Source of the DNA: CAIKZJ01 sp964626015
GTDB taxonomy: Bacteria; Bacteroidota; Ignavibacteria; Tepidaquicellales; Tepidaquicellaceae
Assembly (NCBI GenBank): GCA_964626015.1
Contig: CAZVCC010000001.1
Coordinates: 1 to 64,000 of the forward strand
Length of the DNA stretch: 64,000 nt
Reading direction: 5' to 3'
Positions 19,897 to 30,423 of the stretch are shown piece after piece; the stretch's first letter is position 1, and each line of letters begins with the position of its first letter. The notes under the pieces were generated by a model. It had not been told where the DNA came from and did not search any database. It saw only the letters and a list, made by a program, of their open reading frames with translations. A program made the position numbers and the translations under genes.

Positions 19897-21144
19897 TTAA
19901 TTCTCAAATTTTCTGAATACAATAGCAGTATTATGTCCTCCAAATCCTGAATTATCTGATAAAACCGCATTGATATTACGCTTAACAGCTACATTCGGAG
20001 TGTAATTTAAATCACAATCTGAATCTTTTTCATAATAATTAATTGTAGGGGGAACTATCCCATGTTTAATAGTTAACAATGCTGCGATAGATTCTATTGC
20101 ACCAGCAGCACCTAATAAATGTCCAATCATAGATTTAATCGAATGTACATTTAGCATATATGCATGGTCACCAAATACGGTTTTAATAGCAGCAGTTTCG
20201 TTCCGGTCATTAGGCGGTGTTGAAGTTCCGTGGGCATTCACTACATCAATTTCTTCTGGTTTCATACCCGAATCGTATATAGCTATTTTCATAGCTCTTG
20301 CAACGCCCTCACCGTTTGGTGCAGGGTCAGTAATGTGATGTGCATCAGCAGTTAAACCAACACCTGTAATTTCGCCGTAAATATTTGCACCTCGTGATAT
20401 AGCATGTTCAAGACTTTCAAGAACTATTGTAGCTCCACCCTCTCCCATAACAAATCCATCACGAGTTTTATCAAATGGACGAGATGCGGTTTCGGGTGTA
20501 TCGTTCCGAGTTGAAAGTGCTTTCATTGCGTTGAAGCCTCCAATACCCATAGGACATATTACAGCTTCAGAACCACCTGTAATCATCACATCAGCATCAC
20601 CTCTTTGAATAAGCATGAATGAATCGATGATAGCATTAGAGGATGTAGCGCAGGCTGATGTTGTGGCATAATTTGGCCCCTTCAGTGCATATTTCATTGA
20701 TATTCTTCCAGCTGCAATATCAGCAATTAACATTGGTATGAAAAATGGACTAATTCTGTCAGGATTCCCACCACGATCATAAAGAATATTTTGTTGTTTA
20801 TGGTAAGTCCACATACCTCCTATACCTGAACCGTAAACGACTCCAACCCTTTCTTTATTTACTGTATCGAGGTTTAAACCGCTATCAGTAATTGCCATAT
20901 CAGAAGCAACCATTGCATACTGGGTAAATGGATCAATTCTCTGCGAGAGTTTTCTATCCATATAATTTAATGGATCGAAACCTTTTAACTCTGCAGCGAA
21001 TTTTGTAACAAATTCAGTAGTATCGAAATAAGTAATCGGACCAATACCACTTTTGCCTTCGACTAGTGAATTCCAAAAGTCAACTACTGTTAATCCAATA
21101 GGTGTAATGGCACCCAAGCCTGTTACTACTACTCTTTTTTTCAT
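19897..21144 (-). CDS. fabF: 3-oxoacyl-[acyl-carrier-protein] synthase II
   Basis: This elongating condensing enzyme of type II fatty acid synthesis has its catalytic Cys165 in TTSACATSS and the two active-site histidines in NAHGTSTPPND and MIGHLLGAAG. At 415 residues it is full length. It starts 10 bases after acpP, whose product is its substrate carrier, and 24 bases before rnc. Confidence 0.97.
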   Translation of the reverse strand: MKKRVVVTGLGAITPIGLTVVDFWNSLVEGKSGIGPITYFDTTEFVTKFAAELKGFDPLNYMDRKLSQRIDPFTQYAMVASDMAITDSGLNLDTVNKERVGVVYGSGIGGMWTYHKQQNILYDRGGNPDRISPFFIPMLIADIAAGRISMKYALKGPNYATTSACATSSNAIIDSFMLIQRGDADVMITGGSEAVICPMGIGGFNAMKALSTRNDTPETASRPFDKTRDGFVMGEGGATIVLESLEHAISRGANIYGEITGVGLTADAHHITDPAPNGEGVARAMKIAIYDSGMKPEEIDVVNAHGTSTPPNDRNETAAIKTVFGDHAYMLNVHSIKSMIGHLLGAAGAIESIAALLTIKHGIVPPTINYYEKDSDCDLNYTPNVAVKRNINAVLSDNSGFGGHNTAIVFRKFEN

Positions 21145-21154
21145 TTATTGTATA

Positions 21155-21397
21155 TTAACCTTTTTTTGCAAGAATATAATTAACGGCATCATCTACTTTT
21201 GCTATTTTTTCTGCATCTTCATCGGGGATTTTGATATCAAATTCTTCCTCAAATTTCATAATTAATTCAACTGTATCGAGTGAATCTGCACCTAAATCGT
21301 TTATAAAATGTGCTTCAGAGGTGATTTTAGATTCTTCAACACCTAGTTTATCGATGATTGCTTGCTTTACTTTTGCTTCGACTTCCGCTTTTGTCAT
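21155..21397 (-). CDS. acpP: Acyl carrier protein
   Basis: This 80-residue acidic four-helix protein carries the phosphopantetheine attachment site Ser39 in LGADSLDTVEL. It carries fatty acyl intermediates as thioesters. A good ribosome binding site (AAAGGAG) lies just before the ATG. It leads the acpP-fabF-rnc operon; the promoter is presumably in the AT-rich 150 bases upstream. Confidence 0.97.
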   Translation of the reverse strand: MTKAEVEAKVKQAIIDKLGVEESKITSEAHFINDLGADSLDTVELIMKFEEEFDIKIPDEDAEKIAKVDDAVNYILAKKG

Positions 21398-21547
21398 TTT
21401 AAATTACTCCTTTAAATTTATTAAATAATTGAACAATATAGTTATATATTACATATTTTTAAAGTATAAAATGTTTAAAAAGTATAAATTTTAAAATGCA
21501 AAAACATTTTGTAGCATTATTTGCAATTGGAAAGTAACGCAAATTCA

Positions 21548-22159
21548 TTATAAGTTTTTCTGAGGCCTTCGTACTATAAAATCACCTTTTAGAGGATATT
21601 TGCTGTAATTTACGTTATTTATGACTGTATTTCCGTTATCTTTCTGTGATGTACCAGCCCAGATACCAAATGCATAGGGATTATTTTTCACATAGATGAG
21701 TGATTCAAATATAATCACATGTTTTTTCCAAACGACAAGATCTCCGGCAATAATGTCATTCAAACTTGTAATAGTTACTATTGGCATAATGTCCTGAAAA
21801 AGTTCAGTATTAAACAAATCCCGGGATAGAGCGTTTACTTTTGGTGTTTTATATCCCGCTTTATGAAGAGTATTGAGAGCAAAAATATTGCATTTAGAGA
21901 CATTTTTGATAATTAGTGGATAATTATTTAACCAATACAGATACGTTGTATCTTCAGAAGGTGAGTACATTTTGTTTTCTCTTTCGTTTAATGCAGTTGA
22001 AATTATATCATGTTTTTCGTCAATTTCTGTTTTCTTTAAAACAGAAACAGTATCGGTATTATCAATTCTAGAATCTTTATTAGAAGGTGTGCATCCGGCA
22101 AATATAACAGATATAATTACTATTGAAAGACCTATAAAATAATTCGATTGAGCAATCAA
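21548..22159 (-). CDS. Putative lipoprotein with NlpC/CHAP-like cysteine peptidase fold
   Basis: The 203-residue product has a lipobox (IFAGC, Cys23) after a membrane segment, a charged linker, and a C-terminal domain with Cys90 followed by a helix (KCNIFALNTLHKAGY) and a later GDLVVWKKHVIIFE block carrying His147. That Cys-helix then GD-W-H pattern is typical of papain-like NlpC/P60 or CHAP hydrolases acting on peptidoglycan, but the match is by pattern only. The start is TTG, two bases after the purL stop, suggesting coupled translation. Confidence 0.6.
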   Translation of the reverse strand: MIAQSNYFIGLSIVIISVIFAGCTPSNKDSRIDNTDTVSVLKKTEIDEKHDIISTALNERENKMYSPSEDTTYLYWLNNYPLIIKNVSKCNIFALNTLHKAGYKTPKVNALSRDLFNTELFQDIMPIVTITSLNDIIAGDLVVWKKHVIIFESLIYVKNNPYAFGIWAGTSQKDNGNTVINNVNYSKYPLKGDFIVRRPQKNL

Positions 22160-22161
22160 GA

Positions 22162-24405
22162 TTATTCCATTAATTTGTGAATGCTATTGTAATATGAATC
22201 TTTTATATTATCAATTTCTAATTCTATAAAATTATTTATTCTAAGCATCGATCCACCGGTTTTTCCAATTGATTCAATATACAAATCGTTCTTTTCAGCA
22301 AGGTCAAGAATTTTATGCTTGTTTTCTATTCCTGCAGATATAATTATTCTGGATTGTGATTCACTAAAGAGAACAAAATCTTTTCGTGCGACGGTTGAAA
22401 TAAAAATTTCACAACCAAGGGATTTTCTATTACCCATTATACAGCATTCAGCTAATGCTACAGCAAGACCACCATCAGATATATCGTGTGCTGATTTTAT
22501 AAGACCTTTATTAACAGCCTTTAGAACAAATTCATGAAGATTTTTTTCGTTGCTTAACGATAATTGTGGAGTGTCACCTTTTACTGTTTTGTGAATCCGG
22601 CTAAGATATTCTGAACCTCCGATTTCGTGTAGATCTTTTCCAATTACGTAAATATCATCATTTTCGTTTTTAAAGTAACTTGTCATCATTTTGCTGATAT
22701 CTTCTATTAAGCCAACCATACCAATTGTCGGAGTAGGAAAAACCGCATAATCTTTTGAAAGATTATAAAAACTTACATTACCGCCTGTGACTGGCGTTCC
22801 CAAAAATCTGCAGGCATCCCCCATACCCCTAACACATTCAACAAATTGGTAGTACATTTCCGGATTATAGGGATCACCAAAATTCAGGCAGTTCGTAATT
22901 GCAAGAGGAACTGCGCCGGTACATACAACATTTCTTGCACTTTCGCAAACGGCTATCATGCCACCTAAGTATGGATTAAGATATGAATATTTTCCGTTGC
23001 AGTCGGTTTTCATTGCAAGACCTTTATTAGTTCCTTTTATTCTTATTACGGATGCATCACCACCGGGCATTAAAGAAGTATTTGTACGTACCTGTGAATC
23101 GTACTGTTCGTAAACCCATCGTTTATTCGTAATATTAGGAGATGATAAAAGCTTCAGCAAAACTTCGTTATAGTCAGCAGGTTCATGTATTTTGTTCTGA
23201 TCGAATGAAGAAGTTTCATCTAAATATTCTGGTTTCTTAATTTCTCTAATGTATACAGGCGCACCTCCACCCAGAACCAGAACATTTGCTGGAATATCAG
23301 CTTCAAGTTTATCTTTGTAAAAAATTTTAATTCGATCTTCTGAAATCACTTTCCCGATTTCAACGCAGTTTAAATCCCATTTATTAAAAATATCTTTCAC
23401 AATCTTTTCCTTTCCAATGTGTGCAACGAGAAGCATCCTTTCCTGTGATTCAGAAAGCATAATTTCGTAAGCGGACATATTTTCATCACGAAGTGGAACT
23501 TTATCAAGATTAATTTCCATTCCGCAGCGACCTTTAGCGCTCATTTCACTCGATGAGCAGGTTATTCCCGCAGCACCCATATCCTGAATACCAACAACTG
23601 CACCTGAACGTATTACTTCAAGAGTAGCCTCAAGAAGCAGTTTCTCTGTGAATGGGTCTCCGACCTGAACACTTGGTCTTTTTGATTCTGATTCTTCAGA
23701 AATTTCTACAGATGCAAATGTTGCTCCGTGAATTCCGTCTTTTCCAGTAGAAGAACCTACTATGAAGACAGGATTACCGATACCGGCGGCAGTTGCTGAT
23801 GCTGTTTGATTATGCTTTACTATTCCAACTGCCATTGCATTAACAAGGGGATTATCCTGATAGCATTCTTCAAAGTAAATTTCTCCGCTAACAGTCGGAA
23901 CACCGAAGCAATTACCATAATCACCAATACCTTTCACAACATTCTTGAAGAGGAATTTGCTTCGAGTGGAAATTGAATCAACTTCTACATCATCAATTTT
24001 ACCGAATCTTAATGAATTAAGAGCAGCAACCGGACGAGCTCCCATAGTGAATATATCTCTGAGAATTCCCCCGATTCCTGTAGCGGCACCCTGATAAGGT
24101 TCAACAGCGGAGGGATGGTTATGTGATTCAATTTTGAAAGCAACAGCTAGTCCATCACCAATATCAACGAGTCCTGCATTTTCCTCACCTGCAGAGACTA
24201 GCAGTTTTCCACCGCTTCTTGGCAGAGTTTTTATCTGTAAAATAGAATTTTTGTATGAACAATGTTCACTCCACATAACAGAGAAAATTCCGAGTTCAGT
24301 GTATGTAGGAATCCTATCTAATATATCAAGTATTCTTTGATACTCATCTTTTGTTAGTCCCAGTTCAAGTGCAAGGTTTAGATCAACAATGGGTTCAGAT
24401 ATCAT
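22162..24405 (-). CDS. purL: Phosphoribosylformylglycinamidine synthase subunit PurL
   Basis: PurL converts FGAR to FGAM with ATP and ammonia in purine synthesis, working with PurS and PurQ. The 747-residue length is that of the small (Bacillus-type) PurL lacking the fused glutaminase domain. Diagnostic segments are MWSEHCSYKNS, VAFKIESHNHPSAVEPYQGAATG, the GGDASVIR/CNGKYSYLNPYLG region and SAHDISDGGLAVALAE. No purQ or purS is in the window. Confidence 0.96.
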   Translation of the reverse strand: MISEPIVDLNLALELGLTKDEYQRILDILDRIPTYTELGIFSVMWSEHCSYKNSILQIKTLPRSGGKLLVSAGEENAGLVDIGDGLAVAFKIESHNHPSAVEPYQGAATGIGGILRDIFTMGARPVAALNSLRFGKIDDVEVDSISTRSKFLFKNVVKGIGDYGNCFGVPTVSGEIYFEECYQDNPLVNAMAVGIVKHNQTASATAAGIGNPVFIVGSSTGKDGIHGATFASVEISEESESKRPSVQVGDPFTEKLLLEATLEVIRSGAVVGIQDMGAAGITCSSSEMSAKGRCGMEINLDKVPLRDENMSAYEIMLSESQERMLLVAHIGKEKIVKDIFNKWDLNCVEIGKVISEDRIKIFYKDKLEADIPANVLVLGGGAPVYIREIKKPEYLDETSSFDQNKIHEPADYNEVLLKLLSSPNITNKRWVYEQYDSQVRTNTSLMPGGDASVIRIKGTNKGLAMKTDCNGKYSYLNPYLGGMIAVCESARNVVCTGAVPLAITNCLNFGDPYNPEMYYQFVECVRGMGDACRFLGTPVTGGNVSFYNLSKDYAVFPTPTIGMVGLIEDISKMMTSYFKNENDDIYVIGKDLHEIGGSEYLSRIHKTVKGDTPQLSLSNEKNLHEFVLKAVNKGLIKSAHDISDGGLAVALAECCIMGNRKSLGCEIFISTVARKDFVLFSESQSRIIISAGIENKHKILDLAEKNDLYIESIGKTGGSMLRINNFIELEIDNIKDSYYNSIHKLME

Positions 24406-24424
24406 AATTGCAAAAATTATTAAA

Positions 24425-25174
24425 TTATTTTATAAAGTTGTTGTATTGTTTATTAAAATAAAAAGCTGTTCCACTGATAACACAAAGCGGTTTTAATAAT
24501 ACGTTTACAACAGGCAAAAACATAATCAGGAATGCTGCACATCCAAATCCCATTGAATATAAAGGCTTTGAAGATGTAATCCATATTTTCTGTCTAAGTG
24601 TGTAGTAGCGTCTTGTCATAGGGTAATCGAAAAAATCTAAAGCATTAAAGAAAAATGAGAACACAAAACTTAAAAATAATGAAATAATACTACCAACAAA
24701 AGGGACAAATCCGATTAAAAAGAAAACAAGAATAAACACGAAATAAAATATTAGTTTCTTTATTTCCGAAAGTATGTTTAACCATGTATCCTTCCAAAAT
24801 CCAGGATTGTATTTTGTTTTCACTCCTGTCAAATTTTCTTCTATTATTAATGAAATATTTTCATTAAAAGGAGCAGAGATGATTCCTCCAATAATCAAAA
24901 GAATAAAATAACAAACTACAAGTACAAGAATGAATGATATGATAAGTATTGCCGTATTAATAAATTCTGCCCAAAAGCCTGCGTTGATTGTTTCTGCTCC
25001 TGTAAGTTTAGCACTTTCTTCCATAATATTAGAATAAATTAGGAAAAAAGTTGAAACGTATAAAATCATATTTATTGTTACTGGGATTATTGAGTGAATT
25101 ATTGTTTTTGGATACTTAAAGAAAAGTCCTATACTCTTAAACGGATAGATAAAACCTTCTATAAATTTTTTCAT
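24425..25174 (-). CDS. EI24/CysZ-like integral membrane protein
   Basis: The 249-residue protein has about five hydrophobic segments and the family pattern: an N-terminal KFIEGFIYPFKSIGLFFKYP lead, a central GGIISAPFNENISL block and a DYPMTRRYYTLRQK loop, as in EI24-domain proteins (CysZ sulfate transporter relatives). Substrate is not inferable. It sits between purL and the patatin gene on the same strand, 10 bases after the latter's stop. Confidence 0.75.
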   Translation of the reverse strand: MKKFIEGFIYPFKSIGLFFKYPKTIIHSIIPVTINMILYVSTFFLIYSNIMEESAKLTGAETINAGFWAEFINTAILIISFILVLVVCYFILLIIGGIISAPFNENISLIIEENLTGVKTKYNPGFWKDTWLNILSEIKKLIFYFVFILVFFLIGFVPFVGSIISLFLSFVFSFFFNALDFFDYPMTRRYYTLRQKIWITSSKPLYSMGFGCAAFLIMFLPVVNVLLKPLCVISGTAFYFNKQYNNFIK

Positions 25175-25183
25175 ATAATTTCT

Positions 25184-27991
25184 TTATAAATTATATCCGA
25201 TAGAAAAATAAAAAGTATAAGGACCAAATACCAGACTTTCACTCGTAAACCCTTTATTAATTATGAACATTCTACCAACAGAAAAACTTGCTTTTCCAAT
25301 TGGAGTATCAAACTGAGTCGCAAATCCTAATCCATGCTGCAGGTCTTTAAACCTTATGTCTTCAGTGTTTTCCCATGTTTTACCAAGGTCATAACGAACA
25401 GATAAATAAGTATCAAAAAATAATTGAATTGGAAGCTTATATCTATACTCCAAAGATGCAACAAGTATCTGCCTACCTCTCATTTCGTCTTCACGCATTC
25501 CGTAAAATGAATCCTCGCCTCCCAGTGAGAAAAAATCATAATTTGGAGTCGTTTTGTCTGTTATTCCAAAAACGAATTTCGGTCTTAAAATACTCAACTT
25601 ACCGAGGGGAATATTATGTGAAATATCCATAGAAAGTTTTGTAAAGGTAATTCCATCGTTTAGCTGATTTGTAGATGTTTCATAAATATAATTAAAATTT
25701 GTTCCTTTAGTAGCAAAAGGATATTTATCTTCTGTGTCAATTCTTCCGCCAATTCGAAGTCTAAAAAGATTCAATTCATTCTCGGATGGGGTTACACCCT
25801 GAATAATATCCCTGTTAAGTTTTTCGTAAACAAGCTGACCAAACACAGTACCAAATTTCTCGACCTGTGTGCCGAGCAGAAAAGTTGTACCAAAACGAAT
25901 ATCTCTATATTCTCCGTTATTAGTTATTATCAGTTCATCATTAGATTTAGTCTGAGTGTAATCAAAGATGTCTCTGTATCTGTAATAAAATGACCAATTA
26001 TAAGTAAATATTGTACCGAAGAACCTGTAAGATTTTAATTCGAACTGGTAATTCCTGTCACGAAGACCACCTTGAGCAATTATACCCAATTCATTGCCAG
26101 TATTAAAAAGATTCAAATTCCTGAAATCAAAATACAACTGCAGTTTTCTTTCATTATCTGCTCTAAATGAAAACCGAATATTTCTGGTACTTTTTTCTAC
26201 GACATTTAATAATAGTTTTGGTGATTCAGGTTTATTTTTATAATTGAAATATATGCTAACTTGTTGAAAAAGGTTAGTTCCGGCAACACTGCCGAGGGAT
26301 TCCAGAAGATCTTTTCCCATTACAGGTCTGTCATTAGGAATGTATGTTTCACTTAATATTAAGTTATTACTTGTCTTCTTGTTTCCATTTATTCCTATAT
26401 CTCTGACAATCCCATCCGTAAAATTGATTTCAAGGATTCCTGTCTCAAAGTTAAGATAAAACTTATCTATATCTATTAAAGAATAATCATAACTCCTAAT
26501 AATACCTGTCAATTTTTCGAACAGAGTGTACATTTCATTTCTGTTTATGATTTTCCCTTTATTACTATTTTCGAATTCAAATAAGATATCATTAATAGAT
26601 GATATAATTGCAGTATCAGCAGATGGATTCAATTTAATATTATCAGAACTGTTAATATTAAATGATGAAATAATTTGCTTAAGTACAGGATTGCTTACGG
26701 TAACATATTGAAGCTCAGTTTTTAATCCTGATTTATAAACATTTGCATATACATCTTTAAAAAATCCAGATTTGTAAATATCTCTAATCCTCTTTTCGAT
26801 GGTTACGTATCTTACAAATGAATTCTTCTGTTCGAGGAGAATAATATTCTTAAGTGAGTCAGGTATTAAATCGGAATTAAAATCAACAATACCATTAAAA
26901 ACAAAGTTATTGTAATTTAAAGATGCTTTTTCTTCTAACGAATCAAGTTTGAGCAATATACCGTTAATCATTTTTTCAGCGGCTTGTTTTCCTTTTCCAA
27001 CAACATAATTAATCCTATCGAAATCAGTAGTCTTCATATTTCCGAGATCAGGTTGAATGATTATGTCTGATTTCTGTATTTGTTCATCATTTAGCTGAGC
27101 CAAAGTGATTGAGAGAATCTGATCAGCAGTATTGATTGGATCTTTCAATTCCTCCGAGCTCTTCAATGGACTTGTAGAATTGACCGTAATTGTAAGGTCG
27201 GCTCCCTTTTCTTTAGCAACATCGACTGGAATATTTGCCGTAAGTCCTCCATCGACAAGATTTCTTCCGTTAACCCGAGTAGGCGAGTATAAAAGCGGAT
27301 AAGTAAAAGAAGCTTTTATAGATTCACTAATATTTCCGTCTTCCAGAACAACTCTTTGCCCTTTATCTAAGTCTGTTGCTACTGCATAAAATGGAACTTT
27401 TAGGTCAGCAAAATTTTTCTTAGGTTTAAATCTTGCATTAAGAAATGTTATATTAATAAGGTCAGATAATTGTTGGCCGCTTGACAATGAATTCGGTAGC
27501 ATAGGCTCAAATCCGTCAAGTGAAATTGTAATAAAACCCTTGTCCTGTGATTTTTTTTGATCAACAAAAAGAAATTCTCTTTCGTATTTATTGGTCAATG
27601 CAAGTTTTGATTTCCAGTCAACGCTTTTTGTAAATTCAACAATCTCATCAGGTGAATACCCGGATGAATAAAGACCTCCTGTAATTGCTCCAACACTCGT
27701 ACCAACAATCATATCGAATTTCACACCAAATTTTTCCAGCACATCAATGACTCCAATTTGAGCGAGACCCCTTGCACCTCCTCCGCTTAAAACGAGTGCA
27801 ACTTTCTTCTTTGTAGTTTTTACTGGAAATATATTAAATTTAGATGTATCAAATCTACTTTCAGGATTTCTGTAAAGTTCAAGTTTACTAATTAAAGTAT
27901 CAGGATTGTCCTGAGCTAATAGTGGAGTCAAAGTGTTTGTAATGAACAAACTAACTATTACAAACAGAAATATTTTATTATAATTTAGCAA
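25184..27991 (-). CDS. Patatin-like phospholipase fused to POTRA and Omp85 barrel (type Vd-like)
   Basis: After a signal peptide (FLFVIVSLFITNTLTPLLAQ) comes a patatin domain with the oxyanion loop GGGARG, nucleophile elbow GTSVG and the catalytic aspartate in DGG. This is followed by POTRA-like segments (about residues 375-620) and a C-terminal 16-strand-type Omp85 barrel. The architecture is that of PlpD-like type Vd autotransporters, secreted lipases or surface-exposed phospholipases. The frame is open to 28066, but the TTG at 27991 has AAGGAT seven bases upstream, lies four bases past the symporter stop and puts the signal peptide at the N-terminus, so I use it. Confidence 0.9.
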   Translation of the reverse strand: MLNYNKIFLFVIVSLFITNTLTPLLAQDNPDTLISKLELYRNPESRFDTSKFNIFPVKTTKKKVALVLSGGGARGLAQIGVIDVLEKFGVKFDMIVGTSVGAITGGLYSSGYSPDEIVEFTKSVDWKSKLALTNKYEREFLFVDQKKSQDKGFITISLDGFEPMLPNSLSSGQQLSDLINITFLNARFKPKKNFADLKVPFYAVATDLDKGQRVVLEDGNISESIKASFTYPLLYSPTRVNGRNLVDGGLTANIPVDVAKEKGADLTITVNSTSPLKSSEELKDPINTADQILSITLAQLNDEQIQKSDIIIQPDLGNMKTTDFDRINYVVGKGKQAAEKMINGILLKLDSLEEKASLNYNNFVFNGIVDFNSDLIPDSLKNIILLEQKNSFVRYVTIEKRIRDIYKSGFFKDVYANVYKSGLKTELQYVTVSNPVLKQIISSFNINSSDNIKLNPSADTAIISSINDILFEFENSNKGKIINRNEMYTLFEKLTGIIRSYDYSLIDIDKFYLNFETGILEINFTDGIVRDIGINGNKKTSNNLILSETYIPNDRPVMGKDLLESLGSVAGTNLFQQVSIYFNYKNKPESPKLLLNVVEKSTRNIRFSFRADNERKLQLYFDFRNLNLFNTGNELGIIAQGGLRDRNYQFELKSYRFFGTIFTYNWSFYYRYRDIFDYTQTKSNDELIITNNGEYRDIRFGTTFLLGTQVEKFGTVFGQLVYEKLNRDIIQGVTPSENELNLFRLRIGGRIDTEDKYPFATKGTNFNYIYETSTNQLNDGITFTKLSMDISHNIPLGKLSILRPKFVFGITDKTTPNYDFFSLGGEDSFYGMREDEMRGRQILVASLEYRYKLPIQLFFDTYLSVRYDLGKTWENTEDIRFKDLQHGLGFATQFDTPIGKASFSVGRMFIINKGFTSESLVFGPYTFYFSIGYNL

Positions 27992-27995
27992 ATAT

Positions 27996-29348
27996 TTAAT
28001 CCTTAAAAATTCTTCCGATTGAGTAAACGAATAATCCGAGAACAAGTCCGGGATACATCGGCTCAATATAGCCTATATTAAAGATTATCCAAATAAAAGA
28101 AAATAGAAATGACACAATCATTGCACTAAAAATCCAGTTCTTATTTATTTGTAATTTTTCAAAATATGACGATACAATTCCTATTATTAAAGCAGGTATT
28201 GTCATGCTTCCTATAAGGTACCAAATCTGAACGACTGAAGGTACTAAAAGAGCTATAAAAACCGATAGCACTGCTGATATAAAAATTCCAATTTTTGAGT
28301 ATAGGTTACTTTTGTTTTTGCTTCCTGTTAGTTTAACTATTATATCCCTTCCAAGTGTCGTAGCAGATATAAAAAGATTAGAATGAAGTGTTGACATAAT
28401 TGTTGCTATCAACCCAATAAAGAAGAATCCTTTAGCGAAAGAAGGTAGAATATTTTGTGCAAGCAGAGGATAAGCCATAACTGGGTCTTCAATATTTCTT
28501 ATGCTTGCGAATGCATAAAGTCCTGTTAATGTTGTCATTGCATCAAAAACAAACCAAAATAAAAGTGATACGAAAATTCCTCTAACTGCTATAATTTCAG
28601 ATTTCGCTGAATAACATCTCTGATGAAATGCTGGGTCAACTACAGCCCATGCACCAATAAAAAACCAAACCAAAATATAGGATAATGAGTTACCACCAGT
28701 TAAATTTAGATGATTTGAAGGAAGATTAAAAGTTAAATAATCAAAGCTGCCGAGTTGGGTAAAACAAAACGGTATTATTATTCCAAATCCAAGAAACATA
28801 ATGATAAATTCAAAAACATTTACACGTACATCAGCGTTTAATCCGCCTCTGATAAGAAACACAATAGAAAAGCTTAGTGTAGCTAACATAGAAATCCAAA
28901 GAGGGAATCCAAATATCATTGATGTGATAATACCTAGCATAAATACATAAGGGGCAGGAGTTACCAGAAGAAAGACCAGAATAGCTCCGAGTATGCTTAC
29001 ATTTTTCCCGTAAACTGAGTCAAGTTTATCTGCAATAGTAAACAAATTTGTTCGCCTAATTTTTTTTGCCAAAAAGACTGCAAAAAGAGTAATAAAAAGA
29101 TAGTAAGGTAATGCATTCAAAAACCAGCTAGAAATTCCGTACCTATATGTGAATTCACCGACTCCGAGAATACCACCATAAAAAGAAGAAACAAGAGTTG
29201 CAACAAATGCAGGGAGAGTCAGTTTCCTTCCCATAACCAGATAATCCTCTTCCGATTTGTCGTTTCTGCCTGATCGAAAACCAATCCATACAGCAGCAAT
29301 GAAGTACAGAACTATAAGAAGATAATCTCCATGACCAAATGTAAGCAA
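27996..29348 (-). CDS. Sodium:solute symporter family protein
   Basis: This 450-residue protein has about 12-13 membrane helices and SSS-family features: GFRSGRNDKSEEDYLVMGRKL near the start, SSFYGGILGVGEFTYRYG in TM2, and WAVVDPAFHQRCYSAKS in the middle. It should couple Na+ entry to uptake of an organic solute; the solute cannot be identified. The start is TTG, 13 bases after the stop of the aminopeptidase gene, and the patatin gene follows at once, so the three genes are likely co-transcribed. Confidence 0.9.
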   Translation of the reverse strand: MLTFGHGDYLLIVLYFIAAVWIGFRSGRNDKSEEDYLVMGRKLTLPAFVATLVSSFYGGILGVGEFTYRYGISSWFLNALPYYLFITLFAVFLAKKIRRTNLFTIADKLDSVYGKNVSILGAILVFLLVTPAPYVFMLGIITSMIFGFPLWISMLATLSFSIVFLIRGGLNADVRVNVFEFIIMFLGFGIIIPFCFTQLGSFDYLTFNLPSNHLNLTGGNSLSYILVWFFIGAWAVVDPAFHQRCYSAKSEIIAVRGIFVSLLFWFVFDAMTTLTGLYAFASIRNIEDPVMAYPLLAQNILPSFAKGFFFIGLIATIMSTLHSNLFISATTLGRDIIVKLTGSKNKSNLYSKIGIFISAVLSVFIALLVPSVVQIWYLIGSMTIPALIIGIVSSYFEKLQINKNWIFSAMIVSFLFSFIWIIFNIGYIEPMYPGLVLGLFVYSIGRIFKD

Positions 29349-29361
29349 TTGCTAAATACTA

Positions 29362-30318
29362 TTATACTAGTTTACCTTTTTCCATTATTAACCTGCCGTC
29401 GACGAAAACATCCGGCGAAATCACCAATCCATCAATATGACTTTTCACGTTAATATTTCCTCCCATTGATACATTGTTACCGAAAGCGACATGAATTGTT
29501 CCGTAAACTTTTTCATCCTCAAGTATCAATCCACAAAGTTTGGCTTTATAATTTGTACCAATCCCGAATTCTGCTATTGCTCTTGCTTCTCGTCCTACTT
29601 TATCTATCATTTCTTTAAATTTTGCAGCCTGATGACCCCCTGTTATTTCATCAGCATATCCATTCTTTACTGTCACGTTTACTGGTTCGTCAAGCATACC
29701 GATACCTGCAAGAGAACCATCTATTACTACCTCACCAAAAGATTTATCTTCCCAGGGTGCAAGATAAACTTCACCAGAGGGTAGATTACCACTGCTGCCT
29801 TTATTAACAATTACTCCTGTGCTTTCAATTACTTTTCTTCCTTTCATTGGCATCGTAATGTCTGTCCCTTTATCTGTAACAACCCTTATTTCTGAAGCAG
29901 GTTCAAGAAGGGCTTTTACTTTCAAAGAAAGGTCAACCACTTTCTGGGCATCTGCACTCAGACATCTTACCATTGTTTCAAGTTCAATACCAGGCATAGT
30001 AGCAATTCTGACACCTTCTTTAACGGCATTTCTGCGTGCATCAGTATGTGTTAAAGACTTTGCTGTCGGACAAACAACAACGTCTACCATTTTCATTAAT
30101 TCTGAAATCTGAGCAGGCGGTTCTTCGCCGTTTATGTCACGTTGTTTCATCTCAACAAGAAAGGCTTCTCTGCACAACTGCTTTCCAGCCTCAAGAAGTG
30201 TCTGTCCGATTTCTCTTTTCGTTTCGTCCGTTATAATTAGTAAAGTTTCATCCTTCTTTAGACCCAAATAATCTTTGAGAGCTATAAGCGATGAATCAAA
30301 TAATTCAGTGTTTAACAT
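29362..30318 (-). CDS. M29-like aminopeptidase
   Basis: The 318-residue protein matches M29 (AmpS/aminopeptidase T) relatives in its C-terminal half. Candidate metal ligands are the Glu in AEFGIGTN, the Glu in LEDEKVYG and the histidines in GTIHVAFGNN and KSHIDG. It is shorter than classical M29 enzymes (about 370-410 residues), with a compact N-terminal domain. Metal-dependent removal of N-terminal amino acids is the likely activity; related proteins include ring-cleaving NicX-type enzymes, so the substrate is not certain. It lies upstream of the symporter gene, which suggests the two could handle peptides or amino acids together. Confidence 0.8.
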   Translation of the reverse strand: MLNTELFDSSLIALKDYLGLKKDETLLIITDETKREIGQTLLEAGKQLCREAFLVEMKQRDINGEEPPAQISELMKMVDVVVCPTAKSLTHTDARRNAVKEGVRIATMPGIELETMVRCLSADAQKVVDLSLKVKALLEPASEIRVVTDKGTDITMPMKGRKVIESTGVIVNKGSSGNLPSGEVYLAPWEDKSFGEVVIDGSLAGIGMLDEPVNVTVKNGYADEITGGHQAAKFKEMIDKVGREARAIAEFGIGTNYKAKLCGLILEDEKVYGTIHVAFGNNVSMGGNINVKSHIDGLVISPDVFVDGRLIMEKGKLV

Positions 30319-30423
30319 AGTTATAGTTTAAAATTTTCAACTTTACGAAAATAATGATTATTATAACTATAATGAAGTTCAAAAATAAAGGAAAACAGAA
30401 TTATTCATTGTTATGGAATAAAA

